In this document: positions 7,545 through 17,101 of the stretch, in pieces
How the letters are laid out: the number at the start of each line of letters is the position of its first letter
How positions within the stretch are numbered: the first letter of the stretch is position 1
Origin: CAVPDE01 sp963702565
GTDB taxonomy: Bacteria; Desulfobacterota; DSM-4660; Desulfatiglandales; HGW-15
Length of the DNA stretch: 64,000 bases
Assembly: GCA_963702565.1 (NCBI GenBank)
Contig: CAVPDE010000023.1
Location: 124,001 to 188,000, forward strand
Direction of reading: 5' to 3'
Program-made: the position numbers and the translations under genes
Notes under the pieces: model-generated
Database searches by the model: none
Told to the model about the DNA's origin: nothing
The model's input: only the letters and a program-made list of their open reading frames with translations

Positions 7545-9089
7545 TTACAAGTTGGTCATCTTGGAAAGAAAAGGGACAAAGGGACAAAGGCATAAAGAGA
7601 GGGACAAAGTGACAAAGGCACAGAGGGACAAAGGGATATAGGGGAATGGTTTTTCTGCTTTGTGCCTTTCTTCCTTTGTCCCTATGTCCCTGGGCAGAAT
7701 GAGGGTGAAGGTGCTTCCTTGACCGAGAGTGCTGGTCACGGTGATGTCTCCTTGATGAGCGCGGGCCAAAGCCCTTGCCAGGCTCAGGCCGAGACCTGTC
7801 CCAGGTTCGGACCGGCTTTGATCGCAGCGGTAGAACCGCTCGAAGATGTGGGGCAGGTCGTTGGGCGGAATGCCGATTCCCGTGTCTTGAACAGCCACGA
7901 CGACCTCTTGCCCGCGCTTTTCCAAAAAAGAGATTTTTACAGCTCCTCCGGCGGGAGTGTATTTGAGAGCATTGTCGAGAAGGTTAGAGAGGATTCGCTG
8001 AATCATCCGCCGGTCTCCAACAAGAGCGCATGTCTGCGGCGTGTCGCAAGTCAAACTCAATCCCTTGTCTTCAGCCACGGGCTCAAGCAATTCGCACGCA
8101 TCGCGCACCAGGCGGGCCAGGTCGATGTCCTCGTGGTTCAGCTTTTCCACGCCCGACTCGGCTTTCGTGATCATGAGCATGGTATTGATCATGTCGAGGA
8201 GACGATCGCACTCCTCCACTGTGCCGGCTGCCATGGTTTCGTATTCCCCGATCCCCCTGCCCGTGGTCAGCGTCACCTCGGCCAGTCCTCGGATTCGCGT
8301 GATGGGGCTTTTCAAGTCATGGGCGATGTTGTCGCTCATCTCTTTGATCTCGGTGATGAGAGCCTGAATGCGACCGAGCATTTGATTGAAGGTGGCGGCG
8401 AGTTGATCGATCTCATCGCCCCTGGTTCCGACAGGTACCCGTTTGTCCAGTGTGCCTCCTGAGATTTCCTGCGCTGTTCGCGTGACCGCTGCGAGACCCG
8501 AGACTGCTCGTCTTGCCATAAACCAGCCCACCCCTGCTGCAAGCGCAAGCAGAAGCGCCATGGTGACAAGGAAGATGTTCTTGAAGGCATCGATGAAGCG
8601 GGAGTCCGCTTCCATGGATTGGCCGATCTGAAGAATCACCCCGGTCCCCACCAGGCTATGAAGAACGCGGACTTTGTCTTTGCGGTTGGGTATGGTGACG
8701 GTCTCGAACACGGTCTTGCGCTCGCGAAGCAGTTCCCTGATCGCTTCCTGACGGATGTCGATGTCCTGCCAGTAGGACATGTTGGATGAGGAAAAAACCT
8801 CTCCCCTTGAAGAGAGAAGCCGAAAGAAAACCTTCTTCACCCCTGCGGCCTGGGCTTCGATCATGGCCAGGCTTTTAGCGGCTTCAAGGCCCCGGCTGGC
8901 CAGGGTTGCGGAGAACTCCCTTGCCTGTCCCAACAGGTCCTGGTCGGTTCTGTCGCGAAAAACCGAAGTCATCAAGGCATAGAGCATGAGGAAGGCAATG
9001 CACGAGGAGGCGGCGAAAACGCCGGCGTACCAGAGGGTGAGGCGAAAAGCCATGGTCTTGCGGTAACTAAGAAGCCGGCTTAAGGGCAT
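7545..9089 (-). CDS. Membrane sensor histidine kinase (CusS/BaeS type)
   Basis: It has two transmembrane segments (first within about residues 18-42, second about 172-192), a periplasmic sensor of about 130 residues, a HAMP linker, an H-box (NIAHDLKSPITRIRG, His257) and an ATPase domain with NLLDNALKYTP and GTGLGLSLA. The start at 9089 has GGGGAG upstream and overlaps the regulator's stop by 23 bases; the alternative ATG at 9053 has no ribosome-binding site. The last 45 residues, after the normal end FTLILP, are encoded by a GGGACAAAG repeat array and look like read-through into repeat DNA. It is paired with the OmpR-type regulator upstream. Confidence 0.88.
   Translation of the reverse strand: MPLSRLLSYRKTMAFRLTLWYAGVFAASSCIAFLMLYALMTSVFRDRTDQDLLGQAREFSATLASRGLEAAKSLAMIEAQAAGVKKVFFRLLSSRGEVFSSSNMSYWQDIDIRQEAIRELLRERKTVFETVTIPNRKDKVRVLHSLVGTGVILQIGQSMEADSRFIDAFKNIFLVTMALLLALAAGVGWFMARRAVSGLAAVTRTAQEISGGTLDKRVPVGTRGDEIDQLAATFNQMLGRIQALITEIKEMSDNIAHDLKSPITRIRGLAEVTLTTGRGIGEYETMAAGTVEECDRLLDMINTMLMITKAESGVEKLNHEDIDLARLVRDACELLEPVAEDKGLSLTCDTPQTCALVGDRRMIQRILSNLLDNALKYTPAGGAVKISFLEKRGQEVVVAVQDTGIGIPPNDLPHIFERFYRCDQSRSEPGTGLGLSLARALARAHQGDITVTSTLGQGSTFTLILPRDIGTKEERHKAEKPFPYIPLSLCAFVTLSLSLCLCPFVPFLSKMTNL
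7571..7692 (+). repeat. GGGACAAAG direct and inverted repeat array
   Basis: GGGACAAAG-like units recur at about 7573, 7581, 7601 and 7625. Complementary CTTTGTCCC and ATGTCCCTG units follow at about 7674-7692, so the array can fold back on itself. It overlaps the 3' end of the histidine kinase gene and supplies its C-terminal tail. Confidence 0.7.
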
Positions 9090-9744
9090 AGCCCACTCCC
9101 CGGACGGTGTGAATGAGCTTTGTCTCGAATCCGCGGTCGATTTTGTCTCTGAGTCTGCAAATCCGCGACTCGACCACATTGGTCTGAGGGTCGAAACTGT
9201 AATCCCAGACATGCTCCATGATCATGGTTTTTGAAACAACCCTTCCTGCATTGCGCATGAGGTATTCCAGGAGCGCGAATTCCAGTCGCTGCAGCTCGAT
9301 CTTCCGGCCGCCTCTTGTCACTTCCCGTGTGAGGAGGTTCATGGTCAAGTCGCCGTAAGTCAGACGTGTCGGTTCTGAGATCCCGCCGGCTCTCCGAATC
9401 AGGGCCTGGACCCTTGCGAGAAGCTCGGAGAAGGCAAAGGGTTTGGGGAGATAATCGTCGCCGCCCGTTTGAAGCCCCTTGACCCTGTCATCGACAGAAC
9501 CTCTGGCACTTAGGATGATGACCGGCGTGTCCACCTTCTTCTTGCGCATCCTTTCGATCAAGGAAAGACCGTCGAGCTTCGGAAGCATCACATCGATGAT
9601 CGCCGCGTCGTAAGGCTCTGTCACTGCCATGTGAAGTCCTTCCTGCCCGTCCGATGCGTGGTCCACAGCATACCCCTCCGCTTTCATCCCTTTGACGATG
9701 AACGAGGCAATCTTGCGGTCGTCTTCAACGAGCAGCAGGCGCAT
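9067..9744 (-). CDS. OmpR/PhoB-family response regulator
   Basis: The 225-residue protein has an N-terminal receiver domain with acidic pocket EDD (residues 7-9), phospho-acceptor Asp51 (IIDVMLP) and the conserved Lys in KPFAF. The C-terminal winged-helix DNA-binding domain ends in KLIHTVRGVGYAL. It is the first gene of the regulator-kinase-HtrA set and overlaps the kinase start. It probably regulates the HtrA gene and its own operon in response to envelope or metal stress; the stimulus is not evident. Confidence 0.92.
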   Translation of the reverse strand: MRLLLVEDDRKIASFIVKGMKAEGYAVDHASDGQEGLHMAVTEPYDAAIIDVMLPKLDGLSLIERMRKKKVDTPVIILSARGSVDDRVKGLQTGGDDYLPKPFAFSELLARVQALIRRAGGISEPTRLTYGDLTMNLLTREVTRGGRKIELQRLEFALLEYLMRNAGRVVSKTMIMEHVWDYSFDPQTNVVESRICRLRDKIDRGFETKLIHTVRGVGYALKPAS

Positions 9745-9895
9745 GCTTTATCCCTAGCTGGTTTTCTCTCTGCTTCTATAAGAAAGAAGTATAGGGGGAA
9801 TTGCGGTTGCGTGTCAATCCGGCCGCGGGGCTGTGAGTCCTTCGAAGTTGGCCTTCAAAGCCCTCAGGGCCATGAGTAGGCTCGAATGCTCGTAG

Positions 9896-9924
9896 TTGAC
9901 ATTTCGTAGGTCCCGGAGTAAAAG
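9896..9924 (+). promoter_or_regulatory. Possible sigma70 promoter upstream of the Liv operon
   Basis: TTGACA (9896-9901) is followed after 17 bases by TAAAAG (9919-9924), a weak -10. It lies about 105 bases before the livK-like ATG in the region shared with the divergent response regulator gene. Confidence 0.4.
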
Positions 9925-10028
9925 CTTTCTATGCTTAAACGGTTGAGCATGCAAGGGCATGACAAGTATCAAGAGACCGGCAGTGGACTGAACTTTTTTC
10001 ATGGAACATGGGATGAAAGGAGGGCACG

Positions 10029-11246
10029 ATGATGTGGAAAAGACGATTGGCGGTTTTCACATGGGTCACTCTTGGATTGGTGTTCTTCGCTGCTCCGGTC
10101 TGGGGAGCAGAACCCATCAAAATCGGTGTTGTTCAGGGTTTTTCCGGCGCGCTGGAAGCCTATGCCAAACAGATGCTCACGGGATTCAAAATGGGACTGG
10201 AGTATGGGACCAAAGGCAAGAATGAAGTCTTGGGAAGAAAAATAGATTTGATCGTCGAAGATGACCAAGTTAAACCTGATGTGGCCAAAAGGCTGATCAC
10301 AAAGTTATACGCCGATGACAAGGTCGATCTGGTTGTAGGAACCACGAGCAGCGCTGCTGCCCTGGCCATGCTCCCCGTGGCGCTGGAGTTCAAGAAGATT
10401 CTGCTGGTTGAGCCTGCAGTGGCCGACTCCATCACAGGGAGCGCGTGGAACCGATATGTTTTCAGAACCGGAAGGAATTCAGGCCAGGATGCCATCTCCA
10501 ATGCAAAGGCCGTTGCCAAGCCGGGGGTCTTGCTTGCTGCCATTGCGCAGGACTATGCGTTTGGAAGAGACGGCGTCGCAGCCTACAAGGAGGCTGCCGA
10601 GAAACTGGGAGCCAAAATGATTCACGAGGAATACTGCCCCATGGCACAGACAGAGCACACCTCTTCGGTCCAGAGAATCATCGATGCCTTGAAAGACAAG
10701 CCAGGGGAGAAATATGTGTTTGTGGTCTGGGCAGGAAAGAACCCTCCCTTTGAGCAGATGGCCGCGATGAAAATTGAAAAATATGGAATCAAAATCACCA
10801 GCGGAGGAAACATTCTTCCTGTGATGAAAGGGCTTCTTCCTATAGTGAAAGCCTTTGACAGCCTCAAGGGCATGATGGGAGGAGCTTATTATTATTATGA
10901 ACTTCCGAAAAACCCGGTCAACGATTGGTTTGTCAAAGAACATCAGGCCAGGTTCAAAGAACCTCCTGACTTCTTCACCTGCGGCGGATTTGCAGCGGCG
11001 ATGGCCGTTGTCACCGCTGTCGAGAAAGCCAAGTCAACCGACACCGACAAGTTAATGGCCGCCATGGAAGGGATGGAGTTCATGACTCCAAAAGGAAGGA
11101 TGTTCTTCCGCAAAGAGGACCACCAGGCCATGCAGTCCATGTACATCTTCCGGCTGGAAGCACAGCCGGACAAGGAATGGGCTGTGCCGGTCCTTGTTCG
11201 AGAGATTTCGCCCGAAGAAGGAGCACCTCCTATCTTGGTGAAATGA
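10029..11246 (+). CDS. livK: Branched-chain amino acid-type ABC transporter substrate-binding protein
   Basis: The 405-residue periplasmic binding protein has a clear signal peptide (basic start, hydrophobic core, cleavage near VWGAEP). The mature N-terminus IKIGVVQGFSG and the VDLVVGTTSSAAALA segment are typical of the LivK/type I periplasmic binding fold. It is first in the five-gene transporter set. GGAGG stands 5 bases before the ATG. In this family ligands range over amino acids, amides and aromatic acids, so the substrate is uncertain. Confidence 0.9.
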   Translation: MMWKRRLAVFTWVTLGLVFFAAPVWGAEPIKIGVVQGFSGALEAYAKQMLTGFKMGLEYGTKGKNEVLGRKIDLIVEDDQVKPDVAKRLITKLYADDKVDLVVGTTSSAAALAMLPVALEFKKILLVEPAVADSITGSAWNRYVFRTGRNSGQDAISNAKAVAKPGVLLAAIAQDYAFGRDGVAAYKEAAEKLGAKMIHEEYCPMAQTEHTSSVQRIIDALKDKPGEKYVFVVWAGKNPPFEQMAAMKIEKYGIKITSGGNILPVMKGLLPIVKAFDSLKGMMGGAYYYYELPKNPVNDWFVKEHQARFKEPPDFFTCGGFAAAMAVVTAVEKAKSTDTDKLMAAMEGMEFMTPKGRMFFRKEDHQAMQSMYIFRLEAQPDKEWAVPVLVREISPEEGAPPILVK

Positions 11247-11312
11247 TCACCGCTTATTTGCCTTACCCCCTTACTCAGATTCTGTGTCGCGATTTTGGGG
11301 GAGTCCGTTTTC

Positions 11313-11394
11313 TGTCATTTCGACCGAAGGGAGAAATCTTAAAATCGTCCGGCGTGAAGAATCAAGATTTCTCGGTTGGCGCCTCGAAATGACA
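11313..11394 (+). repeat. MITE-like palindromic element with TGTCATTTCGA terminal repeats
   Basis: The 82-base element is bounded by TGTCATTTCGA (11313-11323) and its reverse complement TCGAAATGACA (11384-11394), with an internal GAGAAATCTT/AAGATTTCTC pairing. It lies in the gap between livK and livG. The same termini bound an element at 19533-19688, and a single terminus occurs at 17787-17797. Confidence 0.75.
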
Positions 11395-11468
11395 TTGCGA
11401 CGCAGTCTCTCAAAGGGGGTAAGAGGTTTCTTTCCTTTAGCAACGACATGATTCTGGAGGGCTATTCT

Positions 11469-12245
11469 GTGACCCCCACGAGTCAAAGTCCCATCATCGA
11501 AACAAAAGATCTCACCATTCGATTCGGCGGGCATGTCGCCGTTGATCATGTGAGCCTTCAGATTCTTCCAAACACCTTTAAGTCCATTATCGGACCGAAC
11601 GGCGCGGGCAAGACCACGTTCTTCAACATGCTTTCAGGACAATACTCCCCTACGGAAGGAAAGGTCTTCTTCAAGGGCCGGGATATCACGCCCCTTTCCC
11701 CGGCCGTTCGAACCAGGCTCGGCATCGGCAGGTCTTTCCAATTGACCAACGTATTCCCCACGCTTACGGTTCTCGAAAATGTGCGACTCGCTGTCCAATC
11801 TCAGAGGAACACAGGGTTCAATTTTTGGAAAAACTATCTGGCCTTTCCCGAATTCGAAGGGCGCGCTTATGCCCTTCTGGAAATGGTCCTGCTGAACACC
11901 AAATGGAATGTCGCGGCGAGCAGCCTCACCCATGGGGAACAGCGCAAGCTGGAAATCGGCATTCTCCTTGCCCTGGAGACAGAAGTGCTCCTCCTGGACG
12001 AACCCACTGCCGGGATGTCGCTTGAGGAGGTTCCTTCTATCCTCGAAATTCTGAAGCAAATAAAGAACAGGAGGGACAAAACGATCCTTCTGGTAGAACA
12101 TAAAATGGACGTCTTGATGGCCCTCTCCGATTCCATTGCTGTCCTTCATGAAGGAAAACTGATTGCCGACGGGCCTCCTGAAGCGATCAGCAAGAATCAG
12201 GAGGTTCAAACAGCCTATTTCGGCGGAGGAAGCTCTCATGGCTGA
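11469..12245 (+). CDS. livG: Branched-chain amino acid ABC transporter ATP-binding protein LivG
   Basis: The ATPase has Walker A GPNGAGKTT, Walker B VLLLDEPTAG and the LivG-type region YSPTEGKVFFKGRDIT. The frame is open from 11376, but the GTG at 11469 is preceded 7 bases upstream by GGAGGG and gives a normal N-terminus leading into IIETKDLTIRFGG, so it is taken as the start. Its 3' end overlaps livF by 8 bases. It energises import through LivH and LivM. Confidence 0.9.
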   Translation: MTPTSQSPIIETKDLTIRFGGHVAVDHVSLQILPNTFKSIIGPNGAGKTTFFNMLSGQYSPTEGKVFFKGRDITPLSPAVRTRLGIGRSFQLTNVFPTLTVLENVRLAVQSQRNTGFNFWKNYLAFPEFEGRAYALLEMVLLNTKWNVAASSLTHGEQRKLEIGILLALETEVLLLDEPTAGMSLEEVPSILEILKQIKNRRDKTILLVEHKMDVLMALSDSIAVLHEGKLIADGPPEAISKNQEVQTAYFGGGSSHG

Positions 12246-12957
12246 GCCTCTCCTTCAGGTCGAAGGAATACACACCCATATCGGGAAGCACCACATCTTG
12301 CAGGGCGTATCCTTTGAGGTCTACGCAGGCGAAGTGACGGTTCTTCTGGGAAGAAATGGGGCGGGGAAAACCACCACCCTGCGATCCATCATGGGGCTTC
12401 TCCCTCCGTCTCAGGGCAGGATCCTTTTTAAGAATCGAGCCATTCACCACATGAAGCCTTTTGACATCGCCCGCCTGGGCATAGGCTTTGTTCCGGAGGA
12501 TCGTGGGCTTTTCAATTTACTGACCGTCGAAGAAAACTTCCGTGTGGCCATGCTTCAAGAAGCCAAGAAATCCCAGGAGAGGCTGGAGTTCATCCTGGAC
12601 GTTTTTCCTGATCTCAAGAAATTCTGGAAAGCGAAGGCGGGTGTCCTGAGCGGCGGGCAGAAGCAAATGCTGGCCATCGGCCGTCCCCTTGTGAATGACA
12701 ATGCCCTTTTGCTCATCGACGAACCATCCAAAGGGCTGGCCCCCATCATCATCGATCATTTGATCGAAGCCATTCACAGGCTGAAAGAACACATGATGAT
12801 CATTTTGGTTGAGCAGAATTTCTACATGGCCAGCAAGTTGGGGAGCGTTTTCCACCTTTTTGATGATGGGCGAACCGTCCACAGGGGGCAAATGGTGGAT
12901 TTGGTTCAGAACGAGGAACTGAAGAAGAAATATCTGGGGATTTCAGGTGCCGGATAA
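12238..12957 (+). CDS. livF: Branched-chain amino acid ABC transporter ATP-binding protein LivF
   Basis: This is the second ATPase of the transporter, about 239 residues, with Walker A GRNGAGKTT, signature LSGGQKQMLAIG and Walker B LLLIDEPSKGLAP. The ATG at 12238 lies inside the end of livG and is preceded by GGAGGAAG, which decides it over an upstream in-frame codon. It pairs with LivG as the nucleotide-binding dimer. Confidence 0.92.
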   Translation: MAEPLLQVEGIHTHIGKHHILQGVSFEVYAGEVTVLLGRNGAGKTTTLRSIMGLLPPSQGRILFKNRAIHHMKPFDIARLGIGFVPEDRGLFNLLTVEENFRVAMLQEAKKSQERLEFILDVFPDLKKFWKAKAGVLSGGQKQMLAIGRPLVNDNALLLIDEPSKGLAPIIIDHLIEAIHRLKEHMMIILVEQNFYMASKLGSVFHLFDDGRTVHRGQMVDLVQNEELKKKYLGISGAG

Positions 12958-12996
12958 GCTTGAAGGTCGATTCAGACAGGAATAAAGAGAAACCCT

Positions 12997-13983
12997 ATGA
13001 GCACAAAACAAAAAGCATGGCTTCCAGCGTTGGCCGTTATCGCCATCTTTCTTCTGCCCGTTCTTTTCATCAGCCCTAAGACGTACATCACGCTGACCAT
13101 TTCCGGCGTGGCCATGGGCATGCTCCTCTTTCTAGTTTCCTCCGGATTCTCGCTCATTTTCGGGTTCATGAGTGTGCTCAACATGGCCCACGGCGCGCTT
13201 TTCGCCTGGGGCGCCTACATCGGGTTCTCGGCCTTCACCGTGATCAACAAATGGACCGGGTGGGGAGGATCGGATTCGATCTTCTTGAACATGCTGATCT
13301 TTCTTCTGGTCCTCATGGTGGCGGGGATCGGCGTTGCCCTGCTGGGTGTGGTCGTTGAAAGGCTGGTCATACGGCCTGTGTATGGGAGTCATTTGTTTCA
13401 GATCTTCATCACCGTGGGGGCCATGATTGTGCTGGAGGAGTTGATTCGAATGGTCTGGGGACCGGATGATGAAGTGATGCCCGTTCCCATGAACTTCATC
13501 GGCTCCTATGATCTCTTTGACGTCGTCGTGTCCAAATACCCGCTCATCGCTATTGCGGTCGGATCGGCGCTTTATCTCATTGTCTTCATGATCCTGAGAA
13601 GAACGCGACTGGGAATGATCGTCCGGGCAGGCGTGGAGAATCCGGAGATGGTTCAGGTCATGGGGCACAATGTGTATCGTTATTTCACCGGGGTCTTTGC
13701 TGCAGGTTCTGCTCTGGCGGCCATTGGCGGGGGCATGTGGGCCACATTCGTCAAGTCCATTCACCCGGCCATGGGAGGAGAGGTCATTGTTTTCGCCCTG
13801 ATCGTGGCGATCATCGGCGGCCTTGGGAGCATGACCGGTTCTGTGGTGGGGGCCCTGATGGTGGGGCTGTCCTACAACTATGTGGCCTACCTGATCCCCA
13901 AGGCGGCCTTGGGGATCACCATGCTCCTCCTGGTTGTCATTCTTTCGATTAAACCCACAGGGCTGTTTCGAGAGGGAACATGA
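12997..13983 (+). CDS. livH: Branched-chain amino acid ABC transporter permease LivH
   Basis: The 328-residue protein has eight or more hydrophobic helices and the LivH-type segments GFSLIFGFMSVLNMAHGAL and IIGGLGSMTGSVVGAL. It forms the inner-membrane channel with LivM. It starts 39 bases after livF and ends directly at the start of livM. Confidence 0.92.
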   Translation: MSTKQKAWLPALAVIAIFLLPVLFISPKTYITLTISGVAMGMLLFLVSSGFSLIFGFMSVLNMAHGALFAWGAYIGFSAFTVINKWTGWGGSDSIFLNMLIFLLVLMVAGIGVALLGVVVERLVIRPVYGSHLFQIFITVGAMIVLEELIRMVWGPDDEVMPVPMNFIGSYDLFDVVVSKYPLIAIAVGSALYLIVFMILRRTRLGMIVRAGVENPEMVQVMGHNVYRYFTGVFAAGSALAAIGGGMWATFVKSIHPAMGGEVIVFALIVAIIGGLGSMTGSVVGALMVGLSYNYVAYLIPKAALGITMLLLVVILSIKPTGLFREGT

Positions 13984-13984
13984 T

Positions 13985-15079
13985 TTGAACAAAGAGACCT
14001 TCAATCCAGTTCAGCGATTCCGTCTAAGGGAGACAGAAGAGCGTTACAGGAATCCGTACTTTTTCTTAAAGATCCTCCTGCTGGCCTTCTTCCTGGCCAC
14101 TCCGTTTCTGTTCCGTTCTTTCGAGATCCTGGACGTGGTCCTGAAGATCATCATCTTCTCCGCCCTGGTGGCCAGCTATGACATTATTCTCGGGTACACC
14201 GGGATCGTGTCTTTGGGCCACGTCATGTACTTCGGGATTGGGGCTTATCTTGTCGGAATATTTGTCGGGAAACTCGGATTGGTTTCCTATGGATATCTGG
14301 CTCTGGCGGTTCTGATCGCCGTGGTGATCTCAGGGATTCTCTCCGTGTTGATCGGTTTCTTCTCCCTGCGGATCAGGGCCATTTTTTTCGCCATGATCAC
14401 CCTGGCCTTCCTGGAGTTCATCTCTATTCTGTCCAGTCAGTTGAGGTCGATCACGGGCGGAGAGGACGGCATCAGCTTCAAACTTCCGCACATCCTGGCG
14501 ATCGATTACAGCTTTGGCCGATTCCTCGGGATTGAGGTCACAGGGAGGATCGTGAGTTACTACCTCATTCTTCTTGTTTGTCTCATCCTGTTTCTCCTGA
14601 TGCTCCGTTTTGTCCAGTCACCGGTCGGCCGGGTCCTTCAGTCCATTCGGGACAACGAGCAACGCTCCATTGCCCTGGGATACAAGACCTATCTCTTCCA
14701 GGTCATCGCTTCCTCTTTCGCGAGTTGCGTTGCGGCAGTCACCGGGGCCTGCTTTGCGATCTGGGTGCGCTACGTGAGCCCGGATTCGAGCGTCAGCGTT
14801 TCCATCATGCTCGATGTTCTCCTGATGGTCATTGTGGGAGGGATGGGAACGCTTTATGGAGGAATTTTCGGGGCCGCTTTCTTGGTGATCACCCGGGCCT
14901 TTCTTCCAAAATTGCAAACCCTGATCGTTTCCCTGTTGCCTGGCGTGCCTTTTGCAGCGAGGTTATCCGAACGCTGGTTACTTTATTTCGGACTTCTTTT
15001 CATCCTGATCGTCTATTTTTTCCCGAAGGGAATCGTGGGGACCGCCCAGGAGATGATCTCCAGAAGAAAAGAGGAGTAG
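13985..15079 (+). CDS. livM: Branched-chain amino acid ABC transporter permease LivM
   Basis: This permease has the LivM motif GYTGIVSLGHVMYFGIGAYL and a late VIVGGMGTLYGGIFGAAFL. The frame is open from 13934, inside livH. A TTG at 13985, just after the livH stop with GAGAGG upstream, gives a normal N-terminus and is the preferred start. About 364 residues. It completes the five-gene operon. Confidence 0.85.
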   Translation: MNKETFNPVQRFRLRETEERYRNPYFFLKILLLAFFLATPFLFRSFEILDVVLKIIIFSALVASYDIILGYTGIVSLGHVMYFGIGAYLVGIFVGKLGLVSYGYLALAVLIAVVISGILSVLIGFFSLRIRAIFFAMITLAFLEFISILSSQLRSITGGEDGISFKLPHILAIDYSFGRFLGIEVTGRIVSYYLILLVCLILFLLMLRFVQSPVGRVLQSIRDNEQRSIALGYKTYLFQVIASSFASCVAAVTGACFAIWVRYVSPDSSVSVSIMLDVLLMVIVGGMGTLYGGIFGAAFLVITRAFLPKLQTLIVSLLPGVPFAARLSERWLLYFGLLFILIVYFFPKGIVGTAQEMISRRKEE

Positions 15080-15109
15080 AATGAAGTTGCAGAAAAAGGA
15101 GAACGCGTC

Positions 15110-15961
15110 ATGTCCGAACCCAAGATGATCAAAGCCAAAGGGGATGGGGTTAAAATCCAGGTGGCTGTCTGGGAAGGGAAGGGGAAACCCATTCTCTGTG
15201 TCCATGGTCTCACAGCAAACTGCAGATGCTGGGACCTTCTTGCTTCTTCCCTGTCTCCCCGGCACAAAGTCCTTGCCATGGATCTCAGAGGGAGAGGCCT
15301 TTCAGACAGTCCTTCCTCAGGATACTCGGTGGAGACCCATTGCAAGGACATTCTGGCCCTGATGGATGACCAGGGCCTCGAACGTCCGGTGCTCACGGGT
15401 CACTCTCTGGGAGCGTTCATCTCCCTTGTCTTTGCGGCGAAGTATCCTCGCCGCTTGGACCGGTTGATCCTGGTAGACGGTGGGGGGAAGCTGTCCGAGG
15501 CCCAAATGACCAAGGTCTTTGCAGGCATCAAACCATCGCTGGATCGTCTGGGAAAGATTTTTCCTGACTTCGAATCCTACTTGGCTCTTCTCAAGCAGGC
15601 TCCATTCTTGCAGCCGTGGAATTCGTTTTTTGAGACCTACTTCCGATACGAAGTGGAAGATGTGGAGGGAGGTGTGCGCTCTCGGGTTCATCCAAAACAT
15701 ATTGAGGAGGAGGCCGGGAACTTAAAGAAAATGGACTCGAGTCAATTCTACAAAAAGGCGACGACTCCCACTCTGATCTTGCGGGCTACGAAGGGGATGC
15801 TGTCCGAGGATGACCTCGTGCTGCCTGCAGACGTGGCAGAACGGATGGTTCGCGAGATCCCTAACGCCAAAAAGGTGGATGTAGAAGGAAGCAATCATTA
15901 CTCCATCCTGTTTCAGCCCAACCCCATGCGGGATAAGGTTTTACTTGGCTTTCTGGGGTGA
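15110..15961 (+). CDS. Alpha/beta hydrolase
   Basis: The 283-residue alpha/beta-fold hydrolase has an oxyanion-region motif CVHGLTANC, the nucleophile elbow GHSLGA (Ser), an acid in the late strand and a catalytic His in SNHYSI. It follows livM by 30 bases and is probably co-transcribed with the transporter, so it may act on the imported compound, for example by ester or amide cleavage. Its 3' end overlaps the convergent oxidoreductase gene by 21 bases. Substrate unknown. Confidence 0.8.
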   Translation: MSEPKMIKAKGDGVKIQVAVWEGKGKPILCVHGLTANCRCWDLLASSLSPRHKVLAMDLRGRGLSDSPSSGYSVETHCKDILALMDDQGLERPVLTGHSLGAFISLVFAAKYPRRLDRLILVDGGGKLSEAQMTKVFAGIKPSLDRLGKIFPDFESYLALLKQAPFLQPWNSFFETYFRYEVEDVEGGVRSRVHPKHIEEEAGNLKKMDSSQFYKKATTPTLILRATKGMLSEDDLVLPADVAERMVREIPNAKKVDVEGSNHYSILFQPNPMRDKVLLGFLG

Positions 15962-17101
15962 TGCGAACTGGTTTTCGTCTTCATTCATCTCGCCGGCAAC
16001 CTGGAACCTCTTCATGAACTTGCGGTCAATGGTGTCCTTGAGAAGAAAGGCAAGGCGGCCTTCCCAGACGAAATTCTTTTTCCACAGGATCCCGCGGCCG
16101 TTCCCCATGTTGAAGATGAGCATGTAGTCCTTCTGGGGCATGAAGATCTTCATTTCCCGCCCTTCCAAAGCAGCCAGGAGGTTGTGATAAAGAATCGGGT
16201 TCTGCCTGACCGCATAGACTCCCACTTTGGCCAGGGGCCGATCAGCAAAGCTCACGCAATCTCCTCCCCCGAACATTTCCGGATGGGCAACGGACTGAAG
16301 GAAAGAGTTGACCAGTAGACCCCCATCCGGCCCCGTGGCGATTCCTGAATCCCGGAAGATCCGGGAAGGTTGAACTCCAAGGGCCATGAAGGCAGCATCA
16401 AAGGGAAGGGATGCTCCATCGGCCATTCGGATTTCCTTTCCAGTCACCTCTTTTATGCGCTTTCCCTTGATAACCGTGATTCCCCGGCCGGTTAAAGAGG
16501 CGAGGGCGAGGGTACGAACCTTTTCCGGAAGATCACCCAAGAGCTTCCGGCCGGCGATGAGATTGATCGTAGCATTTCCGCCGTTCTGATTGACCAACCT
16601 CCACAGATTCGCAGTCACCTCCAATCCGGCAGGCCCGCCTCCAACCACAACCAAATTCATGGGCCGCTCTTTCAAGGCCGGGACAATGAAGCGCTGGACC
16701 TTGAGAAGATTGAAGACCGGTTTCACGGGAACAATATTTTCCCGATCTTCGGAAACCACACCGTTCAAAGGCACGTCGCTGCCTGTATTGAGGGAGACGA
16801 TGTCATAGGACACTTGGTTTCCGGAATGGAGATGCAGAGTCCTTTCAGCAGGGTTGATCCTGACGACCCTGTCCTCAATAAACGTGGCCCCGCGGTCCTC
16901 AGCCGTCTTCTTCACATGGAAACGAACCTCCTGAGGACGATAGATTCGGGAGAGCAGGCCCGGCCCCATGCCGGAATAGTAATGGTAAGGCGAAGGGCCG
17001 ATGAGAGTGACTCTGTGGCCGCGCTCAATATACTTGGCAAGATTCACTAGAACGGTCAGGTGCGCGTGCCCGCCACCGACCATAACCAGATGCTTTTCCA
17101 T
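15941..17101 (-). CDS. FAD-dependent pyridine nucleotide-disulfide oxidoreductase-like protein
   Basis: The 386-residue protein has two dinucleotide-binding motifs: VMVGGGHAHL at residues 6-15 for FAD, and VVVGGGPAGLE near 165 for NAD(P)H. GGGDCV occurs near the C-terminus. The GGGHAHL start is like the domain found N-terminal to selenophosphate synthase in some proteins, related to type II NADH dehydrogenases. No redox-active CxxC is visible. No SelD domain follows. It is convergent with the hydrolase gene; electron acceptor unknown. Confidence 0.75.
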   Translation of the reverse strand: MEKHLVMVGGGHAHLTVLVNLAKYIERGHRVTLIGPSPYHYYSGMGPGLLSRIYRPQEVRFHVKKTAEDRGATFIEDRVVRINPAERTLHLHSGNQVSYDIVSLNTGSDVPLNGVVSEDRENIVPVKPVFNLLKVQRFIVPALKERPMNLVVVGGGPAGLEVTANLWRLVNQNGGNATINLIAGRKLLGDLPEKVRTLALASLTGRGITVIKGKRIKEVTGKEIRMADGASLPFDAAFMALGVQPSRIFRDSGIATGPDGGLLVNSFLQSVAHPEMFGGGDCVSFADRPLAKVGVYAVRQNPILYHNLLAALEGREMKIFMPQKDYMLIFNMGNGRGILWKKNFVWEGRLAFLLKDTIDRKFMKRFQVAGEMNEDENQFASPQKAK

